The notes under the pieces are model-generated. The model was not told where the DNA came from. It did no database searches and worked only from the letters and a program-made list of their open reading frames with translations. Positions 30,190 to 37,262 of a DNA stretch of 37,262 nt are shown here, in pieces. The position numbers and the translations under genes are program-made. This stretch comes from Candidatus Segatella violae (lineage in GTDB: Bacteria; Bacteroidota; Bacteroidia; Bacteroidales; Bacteroidaceae): assembly GCA_002440225.1 (NCBI GenBank), contig DJSH01000003.1, forward strand, positions 1 to 37,262, given 5' to 3'. Numbering within the stretch: the stretch's first letter is position 1; each line of letters opens with the position of its first letter.

Positions 30190-31332
30190 ATGTTAAAAAG
30201 CGAAGTTATTGGTCAGCAAGAGGTATGGGACCGTCTGATGGAGATGGTCCAGGAAAATCGTGTGCCTCATGCCTTGATGTTCTGTGGTCCTGAAGGATGC
30301 GGCAAACTAGCTATGGCTTTGGCTTTCGCCAGCTATTTGCTCGGCGAGAACGGGTCTGAAGAAGAGCAACGCCGTGCGCAAACCATGCTCAAGAAATGGG
30401 AACATCCCGACCTCCACTTCACCTTCCCTACCATCAAGACTTCGGATATGAGCTCCGACCAGAAGCCAACAAGCCTCGATTTCATCAAGGAATGGCGAGA
30501 GATACTGCTCTCACAAGGTCCCTACATCTTGATAAGCGACTGGATGAAAAAGATGGGCAAGACGGATACCGATTTCAATAAGCAAGCCATCATCACCGCC
30601 GAGGAAACGGACAATCTTTCCCGCGAGCTCAGCATGATGTCGAGCCAAGGTGGATACAAGATAAGTCTGATTTGGTTGCCAGAACGAATGAACCTGACCA
30701 GCGCCAACAAGATATTGAAACTGCTGGAGGAACCGCCTCGTCAAACTCTCTTCTTACTCGTAAGCGAAAATCCGGAGTTGCTCCTGGAGACTATCCGAAG
30801 CCGAGTGCAGCGCATCGACTTCAAAAAGATTAGCACCGAAGAGGTAGAAAAAGCACTCGTCGAGCGCAGAGCCCTAGAGCCAGACATGGCACACCGAATA
30901 GCTCGCATCGCCAATGGCAACTGGAACCTTGCCTTGGAAGAACTCGACGCCGGCAATGAAAACCGACAGCATCTCGACATGTTTATCATGCTGATGCGAC
31001 TTGCCTACATGCGCAATATCCACGATCTAAAGAAATGGAGCGAAGTGGTGGCAACCTTCGGACGAGAGAAACAGAAACGAATGATTGACTATTTCCTGCA
31101 TATGCTGCGCGAAAGCTTCATGTATAATTTTCGACAGCCGGAACTGAGCTATATGACGCAAGAAGAAGAGAACTTCGCCAAGAACTTCGCTCGATTCATC
31201 AACGAGGCGAACATCATCGACATTGCCAACCTCTTCGAGGATTCCAAGCGTTGCATCTCCCAGAATGCCAATCCGAAGATTGTGTTCTTCGACCTGGCAC
31301 TGAAAATTATCGTCTTGCTCATCAGAAAGTGA
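30190..31332 (+). CDS. holB: DNA polymerase III subunit delta prime
   Basis: This clamp-loader subunit helps load the beta sliding clamp. The 380-residue AAA+ protein has VIGQQEV and HALMFCGPEGCGKLAMALA, with the P-loop GPEGCGK at 33-39, a sensor-like stretch and LTSANKILKLLEEPPRQTLFLLVSENPELLLETIRSRVQ, typical of DnaX/HolB clamp loaders. I see no four-cysteine zinc knuckle. This is common for HolB in Bacteroidetes, where an insertion (about 70-125) is found between the P-loop and the second core motif. The TGA stop lies in a GTGAAGAACG repeat. The order metF-holB-ricT-gldH continues on the same strand. Confidence 0.92.
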   Translation: MLKSEVIGQQEVWDRLMEMVQENRVPHALMFCGPEGCGKLAMALAFASYLLGENGSEEEQRRAQTMLKKWEHPDLHFTFPTIKTSDMSSDQKPTSLDFIKEWREILLSQGPYILISDWMKKMGKTDTDFNKQAIITAEETDNLSRELSMMSSQGGYKISLIWLPERMNLTSANKILKLLEEPPRQTLFLLVSENPELLLETIRSRVQRIDFKKISTEEVEKALVERRALEPDMAHRIARIANGNWNLALEELDAGNENRQHLDMFIMLMRLAYMRNIHDLKKWSEVVATFGREKQKRMIDYFLHMLRESFMYNFRQPELSYMTQEEENFAKNFARFINEANIIDIANLFEDSKRCISQNANPKIVFFDLALKIIVLLIRK

Positions 31333-31359
31333 AGAACGAATAGTGAAAAGTGAAGAATT
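31329..31359 (+). repeat. Purine-rich GTGAAGA repeat cluster at the holB stop codon
   Basis: GTGAAGAACG at 31329-31338 supplies the holB TGA stop, as in aroA. GTGAAAA (31343-31349) and GTGAAGAATT (31350-31359) follow. Confidence 0.6.
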
Positions 31360-31373
31360 CTAGTGTAAACAAT

Positions 31374-31393
31374 AGACAACATAAGACAACATA
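31374..31393 (+). repeat. Perfect tandem 10-bp repeat between holB and ricT
   Basis: AGACAACATA occurs twice without a gap (31374-31383 and 31384-31393), a spacing of one helical turn. Its function is unknown. Confidence 0.5.
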
Positions 31394-31396
31394 TAA

Positions 31397-31408
31397 GGGC
31401 GCAAGCCC
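31397..31408 (+). terminator. Small GC hairpin with GNRA-type loop after holB, possible weak terminator
   Basis: GGGC-GCAA-GCCC is a 4-bp stem capped by a stable tetraloop, followed by an AT-rich tract. It may stop or stabilise the holB transcript, but the stem is short. Confidence 0.3.
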
Positions 31409-31450
31409 CATTTATTATTTATTAATTATAATTTAAAATTTACGACAATC

Positions 31451-32806
31451 GTGGACTACAAGAATATGAAATTCAGAATGTGGCATGGATGCGACCGCGG
31501 CCTTTGCTGTAAAGCCGTGGGCAGACAAGACCGCCAACTGAACACTTACGATTGGCTTGCCGATGTACCTGGCAATGCCGAAAGCACCGACCTGGTAGAA
31601 GTGCAATTTAAGAACACCCGCAAGGGATATTATCACAATGTGAATAACCTCGACCTCAAAAAGGGAGACATCGTCGCCGTAGAAGCCAACCCTGGACACG
31701 ACATCGGTGTGGTGACCCTGACAGGACGACTTGTCAAACTTCAAATCAAAAAGGCAAACCTCAAGTCGATGGATGACATCAAGCGCATCTATCGCCTTGC
31801 CAAGCAGGTGGACCTCGACAAGTGCAAGGAGGCTAAGGCTCGTGAACACGACACGATGATTCAGAGCCGACAGATAGCCAAGAACCTCGGCCTGAAGATG
31901 AAGATTGGCGACGTGGAGTATCAAGGAGATGGCAACAAGGCTATCTTCTACTACATCGCTGATGAGCGTGTAGATTTCCGACAGCTCATCAAGGTGCTTG
32001 CCGACACTTTCCACGTACGCATCGAGATGAAGCAGATTGGTGCCCGACAGGAGGCTGGACGAATCGGTGGAACAGGTCCTTGCGGACGAGAGCTCTGCTG
32101 CGCCACTTGGATGAAGAACTTCGTGAGCGTGAGCACCAATGCCGCGCGCTATCAGGACATATCGCTCAACCCACAGAAACTTGCCGGCATGTGCGCCAAG
32201 TTGAAGTGCTGCCTCAACTATGAGGTAGACAACTATGTGGAGGCGAGTCGCAAGTTGCCTCCTAAGGATGCCATACTTCAAACGGTAGATGGCGAATATC
32301 ACCAATTCAAGGTAGACATCCTGGCAGGACTCATCACCTACTCTTCGGATAAAAACCTTGCCGCCAATCTGGAGACCATCACTGCTGAGCGCGCCAAGGA
32401 AATCCTCGAAATGAACAAGGCTGGCGAAAAGCCACTTAGTCTATTGGAGAATGGTAAAGCGAAGCCAACACCTAAGTCATCCGACTTGTTGGCAGAAGCC
32501 GACTTGAGCAGATTCGACAAGACCAAAAAGAAGAAAAAGAACAACAAGAACCGCAACAACGGAAATCGCAACCGCCAAGAGAATGACGCAAAGCCACAAC
32601 AGAACGGCGAGCAAGGCAAGACAAATGGCGAACATAAACAACACAACAGCGAGCGCAAGCAATCAAACAATCGCCGCAAAGACAATCGCCGAGATAATCG
32701 CAACAGAGGTGGTTCTCGCCCTCAAAACGGCGAACAGAAGCCTCAAAGTGAGAACAAACCTCAAGGTGAAAGCAAACCTCAAGGTGAAAGCAAGCCACAA
32801 GAATAA
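31451..32806 (+). CDS. ricT: RicT (PSP1/YaaT-like) protein with a disordered basic tail
   Basis: The 451-residue product carries the PSP1/RicT domain (about 20-270) with NTYDWLADVPGN, VEVQFKNTRKGYY and the GGTGPCGRELCC motif (Cys211, Cys216, Cys217), plus MCAKLKCCLNYE (Cys248, Cys253, Cys254) and an N-terminal CDRGLCC (Cys14, Cys19, Cys20). In Bacillus, RicT is part of a Fe-S complex that promotes RNase Y processing. The role in Bacteroidetes is not proven. After about residue 355 the protein is disordered and rich in Lys, Arg, Asn and Gln, ending in repeated G-E-S-K-P-Q units, as expected for an RNA-binding tail. The start is GTG 31451, with ATG 31466 as an alternative. gldH follows with an SD site overlapping the stop. 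Confidence 0.9.
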   Translation: MDYKNMKFRMWHGCDRGLCCKAVGRQDRQLNTYDWLADVPGNAESTDLVEVQFKNTRKGYYHNVNNLDLKKGDIVAVEANPGHDIGVVTLTGRLVKLQIKKANLKSMDDIKRIYRLAKQVDLDKCKEAKAREHDTMIQSRQIAKNLGLKMKIGDVEYQGDGNKAIFYYIADERVDFRQLIKVLADTFHVRIEMKQIGARQEAGRIGGTGPCGRELCCATWMKNFVSVSTNAARYQDISLNPQKLAGMCAKLKCCLNYEVDNYVEASRKLPPKDAILQTVDGEYHQFKVDILAGLITYSSDKNLAANLETITAERAKEILEMNKAGEKPLSLLENGKAKPTPKSSDLLAEADLSRFDKTKKKKKNNKNRNNGNRNRQENDAKPQQNGEQGKTNGEHKQHNSERKQSNNRRKDNRRDNRNRGGSRPQNGEQKPQSENKPQGESKPQGESKPQE

Positions 32807-32812
32807 AGGAGG
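32805..32812 (+). promoter_or_regulatory. Perfect Shine-Dalgarno site of gldH, overlapping the ricT stop
   Basis: AAAGGAGG lies 7 nt before ATG 32820 and overlaps the ricT TAA (32804-32806). This is uncommon in Bacteroidetes and suggests coupled translation of ricT and gldH. Confidence 0.6.
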
Positions 32813-32819
32813 AAAATAA

Positions 32820-33302
32820 ATGAAAAGACTGGTATATTTCTTCATGGCGATGGTTTGCTTAGGCATACTAGCCGCCTGCAATGGTGCCACAATGTATGAC
32901 ACATACGTACACACGCCGATTGCGGGATGGGAGAAGAACGACACACTCTCGTTTGAGGTGGCTCCTCTGCCCGAGACTGGTCATTATCAAGAGAGCCTCG
33001 GACTTCGCATCACCGGTGCCTATCCATTCATGGGACTAACTCTGATAGTGGAGCAAACCATCTATCACAACAAACAGAAAATGATGGCAGAGAGCAAAAG
33101 AGACACGGTAAACTGTCAGCTCATTGACCAGAATGGCACCAGCAAAGGACAAGGCATCAGCTACATCCAGTACAACTTTCCCATCAATGCATATCCGCTG
33201 CACGAAGGCGACTCCCTCCATATCGCCATCCGCCACGACATGAAGCGAGAAATTCTTCCGGGCGTTAGCGATGTCGGGGTCAAGATTTCAAAAATGCAAT
33301 AG
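32820..33302 (+). CDS. gldH: Gliding motility/type IX secretion lipoprotein GldH
   Basis: The 160-residue product has lipobox L-A-A-C (Cys20), then a beta-rich domain with DTYVHTPIAGWEKNDTLSFEV near the start and INAYPLHEGDSLHIAIRHDMKREILPGVSDVGVKI at the end, typical of GldH. In Flavobacterium GldH is needed for gliding. Homologues are kept in non-motile Bacteroidales, where a link to envelope transport or type IX secretion is assumed. The order holB-ricT-gldH recurs in the phylum as far as I know. It is the last gene before a bidirectional terminator and convergent rodA. Confidence 0.9.
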   Translation: MKRLVYFFMAMVCLGILAACNGATMYDTYVHTPIAGWEKNDTLSFEVAPLPETGHYQESLGLRITGAYPFMGLTLIVEQTIYHNKQKMMAESKRDTVNCQLIDQNGTSKGQGISYIQYNFPINAYPLHEGDSLHIAIRHDMKREILPGVSDVGVKISKMQ

Positions 33303-33312
33303 TTTTAAATAA

Positions 33313-33365
33313 AAAATCCTCTTGAAAGAAGCTTTACACGAAAAGCCATCTTTCAAGAGGATTTT
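33313..33365. terminator. Bidirectional terminator between gldH and rodA
   Basis: AAAATCCTCTTGAAAGA (33313-33329) and its exact complement (33349-33365) form a 17-bp stem with a loop of about 19 nt and A/T runs on both sides. Confidence 0.8.
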
Positions 33366-33369
33366 ACTC

Positions 33370-34842
33370 TTACTGTCTCACGAGATTCCTACCCGCGTCT
33401 ATTCTTAGGAAGATGAAAAGCAGGATGGTGAATCCCCAAAGGGACGAACCTCCGTAACTGAAGAACGGCAGCGGAATACCGATTACAGGCGTCAAGCCCA
33501 GCACCATGCCTACATTAATAAATAGGTGGAACAGGAACACAGAGAGCACGCAATAGCCGTATATTCGCCCGAACTTAAAAGGTTGCCGCTCCGCTAGATA
33601 CATCAACCTCAATATCAACGCAAGGAAGAGCAACAACACGCCTGCCGACCCGAGGAAACCTTCCTCCTCGCCTACCGTACAGAAGATGAAGTCGGTATCC
33701 TGCTCTGGCACGAACTTCAACTTGGTCTGTGTTCCGTTCAGGAATCCCTTGCCTTGCAAACCACCCGAACCGATGGCTATCTCACTCTGATGCACGTTGT
33801 AACCGGCTCCAGCCAAATCCTCGTCCAAGCCCAGCAACACGTTGATACGCACACGTTGGTGAGGCTCCATCACATTGTTGAGCACATAATCTGCCGAATA
33901 GAAAAAGGCGATACTACCAATGGAGAATATCGAGATGAGGAAATAATTGCGGAAACGAGTTCGCAAACCATGATAAACCAGGAAGCCTATCATCGCCGCA
34001 CAGAGCAAGAGTTGCACCCACACGATGTCGAAAGGAATCACGTAGGTGGAGAAGAGCACGAAGATAAGCGTGATGCCCAGTGCATAGCCGCCGATGATGA
34101 AGGCATGCTTCCTGTTGCCCGTATACGACCATACCATGCCCGCCGTGAAGAGCTGTACCAACAGCAAGACCACAAACTTGCCCACCGATGTGTAGGTATC
34201 CCACATCATCACGTTCTCATACTTGACGCCCACCACGAAATAGACCACCATCGAGACACCCGTAAAAAGGATGGCTCCAGGCATTCCCTCGCGGTAGAGC
34301 ATGAGGAAGAAGGCGGAATAAACCAACGCAGAACCCGTTTCTCGTTGTCCCACGATACAAATCATAGGCAAGACGATGATGCCCACAGCCGCCATGAAAT
34401 GCTTCAGCTTATGGATGTTGAAACCATAACTCGACATAAACTTAGCGATAGCTAGCGCCGTGGCAAACTTACCAAACTCGGCTGGTTGCAGTCGCAGAGG
34501 TCCTAACACGAGCCACGAGTGGGAACCCTTGATGTCGTGCGGGTTGAATATCGTGGCAAAGAGCAGCAATATCAGCACGCCATAGATGACGTACGAGAAG
34601 GTATCGTAAAACCTATCGTCGAGCATCAGGATGACGAAGCCAAGCACGATACTCGTTCCTATCCAGATAATCTGCATACCCGAACGAGTGCCAAGGCTGA
34701 AGATATCATTGTCGCCATAAGTGTAGCTGGCACCGCAGACACTGATCCAACCGAAGCAGAGCAACGCCAGATAGATGCCGATGGTCCACCAGTCGAGTGA
34801 GCCAAGCACACTAGTAGGTTGTTTATTATCTTTTTGAGCCAT
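33370..34842 (-). CDS. rodA: Rod-shape peptidoglycan polymerase RodA (SEDS family)
   Basis: RodA is the glycosyltransferase of the elongation machinery and works with PBP2. The 490-residue integral membrane protein has the SEDS features: GSHSWLVLGPLRLQPAEFGKFATALAIAKF early, QRETGSALVYSAFFLMLYREG in the middle, and QSEIAIGSGGLQGKGFLNGTQTKLKFVPEQDTDFIFCTVGEEEGFLG, then TPVIGIPLPFFSYGGSS at the end. It is longer than E. coli RodA (370) because of extra helices in the middle (about 200-300), common in Bacteroidetes. It is the last gene of the mreD-PBP2-rodA run, 22 nt after the PBP2 stop. Confidence 0.96.
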   Translation of the reverse strand: MAQKDNKQPTSVLGSLDWWTIGIYLALLCFGWISVCGASYTYGDNDIFSLGTRSGMQIIWIGTSIVLGFVILMLDDRFYDTFSYVIYGVLILLLFATIFNPHDIKGSHSWLVLGPLRLQPAEFGKFATALAIAKFMSSYGFNIHKLKHFMAAVGIIVLPMICIVGQRETGSALVYSAFFLMLYREGMPGAILFTGVSMVVYFVVGVKYENVMMWDTYTSVGKFVVLLLVQLFTAGMVWSYTGNRKHAFIIGGYALGITLIFVLFSTYVIPFDIVWVQLLLCAAMIGFLVYHGLRTRFRNYFLISIFSIGSIAFFYSADYVLNNVMEPHQRVRINVLLGLDEDLAGAGYNVHQSEIAIGSGGLQGKGFLNGTQTKLKFVPEQDTDFIFCTVGEEEGFLGSAGVLLLFLALILRLMYLAERQPFKFGRIYGYCVLSVFLFHLFINVGMVLGLTPVIGIPLPFFSYGGSSLWGFTILLFIFLRIDAGRNLVRQ

Positions 34843-34864
34843 TGTTTTATTATTTCATTTTATT

Positions 34865-36715
34865 TTATCTACTGCTTGAGCCGTAGGCGATTCTTCTAGC
34901 CTGCATCTGTGCCGCCTGGTTCTCCGACGATGGCGAGAGCTTGCCGTGCAAGTACTGCTCCATCATGAGTCCACCGATAGGCACACCGAAGTCGGCACCC
35001 CATCCACCATTCTCCACATACACGGCGATGGCTATCTTAGGGTTGTTCATCGGCGCGAAGCCCATGAACACGGAGTGGTCGTGCCCACGGTTCTGGGCGG
35101 TACCGGTCTTTCCGCAAGGCTCGAAGTCATAGCGGGAAAGCATTTTACAGGTGCCTTTCAGCGCAGAGCTTCGCATACCGGCTATCACATAGTTGTAGGC
35201 TCTCTTCGAGGCCTTGGTGTAATGACGGCGGGTATAGAGCGTGTCGAGAGGCTCGCCCTTCACCTTGCGCACCACGTGAGGCACATAGTAATAGCCTCGG
35301 TTGGCGATGGTGGCGCCCAGGTTGGCTATCTGCAACGGCGTGAGGTTCACCTCGCCCTGTCCGATGGAGATACTGATGATGGTCAGTCCGTTCCAAGAGC
35401 CATGGTATGCCTTGTCGTAGAACTGGGCGTTAGGTATCAAGCCTCGCTTCTCGCCCGGAAGGTCGATGCCCAGCTTATAGCCGAAGCCCATGCTCACCAT
35501 GTAGTCCTTCCAGGTGGTCATCGCCTGCTCCACATCCTTGTACTTCTTGCGGTTGCCCATCATATAGTAAAGTCCCCAACAGAAGTAACCGTTACATGAG
35601 GTACTGATGGCATCCACCAGTGCGATAGGAGATGGGTGACCGTGACATCCCACGTGCAGTCCCTTATAGCTGAAACCATGGTTACATGGGAAGGCGGTGC
35701 TCGGGGTGATGATGCCCTCGGTGAGATAGGTCAGCGCCTGCGTGGTCTTGAATGTAGAGCCTGGAGGATACTGTCCCATAATGCTTCGGTTGAGGAGAGG
35801 CTTCCAAGGGTTTTGGGAAAGCCACTTGTGCATCTTGCCTCGGTTCTTGCCCACCAGCTTGCGAGGGTCGTAGGATGGCGATGACACCATCGCCAAGACA
35901 CTTCCGTCGCGAGGGTCTATGGCGACGATACTGCCTATCTTGCCCTGCATGAGTCGTTCGCCTAGAGCCTGAAGGTTCACGTCGATACCGAGCGTCAAGT
36001 CCTTGCCGGCGACAGGTCGCTGGTCGAGCTTGCCGTTCTGGTAACTGCCCTGTATGCGCCCGTGGGCATCGCGGAGCAATATCTTGACACCCTTCACGCC
36101 ACGGAGCTGCTTCTCGTAAGATTTCTCCAGTCCCAGCTTGCCGATGTAATCACCTGGCTGGTAGTAGTCATCGTCCTCGATGTCGCTCTCGGATACCTCG
36201 CCCACATCGCCTAGCACATGGGCGGCGTATGGGTAGGTGTATTCTCTCACGCTTCGCTTTTGCACATAGAAGCCCGGGAATCGGAACATCTTCTCCTGGA
36301 ACACGCTGAAGTCCTTGTCGGAGAGCTGTGTCATGAAGAGCTGTTGGGTATATCTCGAATAGCCCGGGTTCTTGTTGCGGTCTTTGATGTCATCCATTCG
36401 CTTGATAAACCATTCCTTGGTGATGCCCAGCGAATTACAGAAGTCCATCGTGTCGAGACGACCGCTCTCCTCGTTCATCACCACCATGATGTCGTAGGAA
36501 GGCTGGTTATAGACCATCAGCTTTCCGTTTCTATCATAGATGGCACCACGCGAAGGGAACTCTATCTGCTTGAGGAAGGCGTTACTGTCGGCGTTCTTCT
36601 TATAGTCATCGCTCATAATCTGAAGCGTAAAGAGACGAATCATGTATATGACCACGATTGCTATGGCCACACCACTAATGACGTATCTACGCTTCTCAAG
36701 ATTGTAATCCAACAT
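34865..36715 (-). CDS. mrdA: Penicillin-binding protein 2 (elongation transpeptidase)
   Basis: PBP2 cross-links peptidoglycan during cell elongation together with RodA. The 616-residue product has one N-terminal membrane helix (about 10-30), a dimerisation/pedestal domain with the EFPSRGAIYDRNGKLM segment, and a transpeptidase domain. The active motifs are S-T-F-K (near 318, catalytic Ser), S-C-N (near 370) and K-T-G-T-A (near 535). The order mreD, PBP2, rodA on the minus strand is the classical mre/rod operon. Confidence 0.97.
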   Translation of the reverse strand: MLDYNLEKRRYVISGVAIAIVVIYMIRLFTLQIMSDDYKKNADSNAFLKQIEFPSRGAIYDRNGKLMVYNQPSYDIMVVMNEESGRLDTMDFCNSLGITKEWFIKRMDDIKDRNKNPGYSRYTQQLFMTQLSDKDFSVFQEKMFRFPGFYVQKRSVREYTYPYAAHVLGDVGEVSESDIEDDDYYQPGDYIGKLGLEKSYEKQLRGVKGVKILLRDAHGRIQGSYQNGKLDQRPVAGKDLTLGIDVNLQALGERLMQGKIGSIVAIDPRDGSVLAMVSSPSYDPRKLVGKNRGKMHKWLSQNPWKPLLNRSIMGQYPPGSTFKTTQALTYLTEGIITPSTAFPCNHGFSYKGLHVGCHGHPSPIALVDAISTSCNGYFCWGLYYMMGNRKKYKDVEQAMTTWKDYMVSMGFGYKLGIDLPGEKRGLIPNAQFYDKAYHGSWNGLTIISISIGQGEVNLTPLQIANLGATIANRGYYYVPHVVRKVKGEPLDTLYTRRHYTKASKRAYNYVIAGMRSSALKGTCKMLSRYDFEPCGKTGTAQNRGHDHSVFMGFAPMNNPKIAIAVYVENGGWGADFGVPIGGLMMEQYLHGKLSPSSENQAAQMQARRIAYGSSSR

Positions 36716-36761
36716 ACCTTATTATATATAACTATAAATAGCTGAATCTAAATAACTGTTT

Positions 36762-37259
36762 TTACTTTCTGAAGTTCTCCACTGCCATGACGAGCACGTA
36801 AGTGATGAGGGTACTTCCCCCGATACACTCTAGCCACTGCAACCAGTTGAAGAAGTTGAAGGTCTCCAGCGTAAAGAACAATATATTATAAACGAGCACG
36901 ATGACGAACACATAGAGGCAGTATGAGCCCACGCCGATGGAGCGCATGGATGGCTCCAGGTCGTCGGCACTATCCCTAGGCACGAAGAGTTCGAAGAGAT
37001 AAGGTTGCAGCAAGCCGACGAGGGTCATCGAGGCCGCCGCAACACCTGGCGTATTGGCAAATACGTCGATGCAAAGTCCCATCATGAAGCACCACACCAT
37101 CACCGACCATCGTGGATGGTTGCGGCGGAAATGCAATGCCATGATGACATACAGCAAGGGGGTGGCGCAGTTGAAGAGGTGGATATGGTTGAACACCAAT
37201 CCCTGCACCAGCACGAGCACCACGAACGTGGCGAGTCGTTTTACCAAATCTATACTCAT
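36762..37259 (-). CDS. mreD: Rod shape-determining protein MreD
   Basis: The 165-residue inner-membrane protein has about five hydrophobic helices with the short loops typical of MreD, which helps MreB, MreC, RodA and PBP2 organise wall elongation. Supporting features are the N-terminal LVLVQGLVFNHI helix, P-L-L-Y-V near 34-38, and F-M-M-G-L-C-I-D-V-F in the third helix. The ATG is at the right edge (37257-37259), so the gene is complete. mreC would be expected just beyond the window. A 46-nt AT-rich spacer separates it from PBP2. Confidence 0.93.
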   Translation of the reverse strand: MSIDLVKRLATFVVLVLVQGLVFNHIHLFNCATPLLYVIMALHFRRNHPRWSVMVWCFMMGLCIDVFANTPGVAAASMTLVGLLQPYLFELFVPRDSADDLEPSMRSIGVGSYCLYVFVIVLVYNILFFTLETFNFFNWLQWLECIGGSTLITYVLVMAVENFRK

Positions 37260-37262
37260 TCT

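Overview
The window looks like core chromosome of a Bacteroidales bacterium, most likely Prevotellaceae (Prevotella/Segatella type). The reasons are the many Bacteroidetes sigma-ABfr promoters (TTTG, about 20 nt, TAnnTTTG), mostly weak Shine-Dalgarno signals, family markers (GldH, a PorW/SprE-like TPR lipoprotein, a RicT/PSP1 protein beside HolB, short lipoproteins) and gene orders familiar from this group. I see no phage, integrase, IS element, CRISPR array, defence locus or secondary-metabolite cluster, so the window is mainly housekeeping. The unusual signals are in gene architecture and small repeats.

Layout. 1-4990 (+): a DUF1599 protein with a duplicated domain, then a DoxX-type membrane redox protein in one uninterrupted frame with triosephosphate isomerase, a SPOR-domain protein, GTP cyclohydrolase I and exonuclease III. 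5145-5651 (-) is a secreted MORN-type repeat protein; a 378-base regulatory gap follows. 6030-12865 (+): an M43-like metalloprotease lipoprotein, AroA, a small four-cysteine membrane protein, an ABC metal permease and a PorW/SprE-like type IX secretion lipoprotein. tsaE (+) converges on trxA and dnaE (-) across an unusual palindromic repeat cassette (13446-13533). psd and pssA (+), the phosphatidylethanolamine pathway, diverge from dnaE. yraN-birA-pyrH (-) form an operon divergent from tadA (+). A coiled-coil lipoprotein and rsmI (-) follow, then tdk and an AI-2E/PerM family membrane protein (+).

25468-26784 holds tRNA-Lys(TTT), a secreted NUC1 nuclease (-) and tRNA-Pro(GGG). Next come an uncharacterised lipoprotein, a sugar-porter MFS transporter (-) divergent from metF (+), holB, ricT and gldH (+), and the end of the mre operon on the minus strand (mreD, PBP2, rodA).

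Themes: envelope growth (MreD, PBP2, RodA, SPOR protein, Psd/PssA), type IX secretion (PorW, GldH), replication and repair (DnaE, HolB, exonuclease III), folate/C1 metabolism (FolE, MetF) and tRNA biology (TsaE, TadA, two tRNAs). Findings worth following are the DoxX-TpiA fusion frame, the palindromic cassette, the purine-rich repeat lying over the ends of several genes, the tRNA-Pro stem mismatch, the four-cysteine protein beside the metal permease, and a 16-bp perfect palindrome upstream of the metalloprotease.
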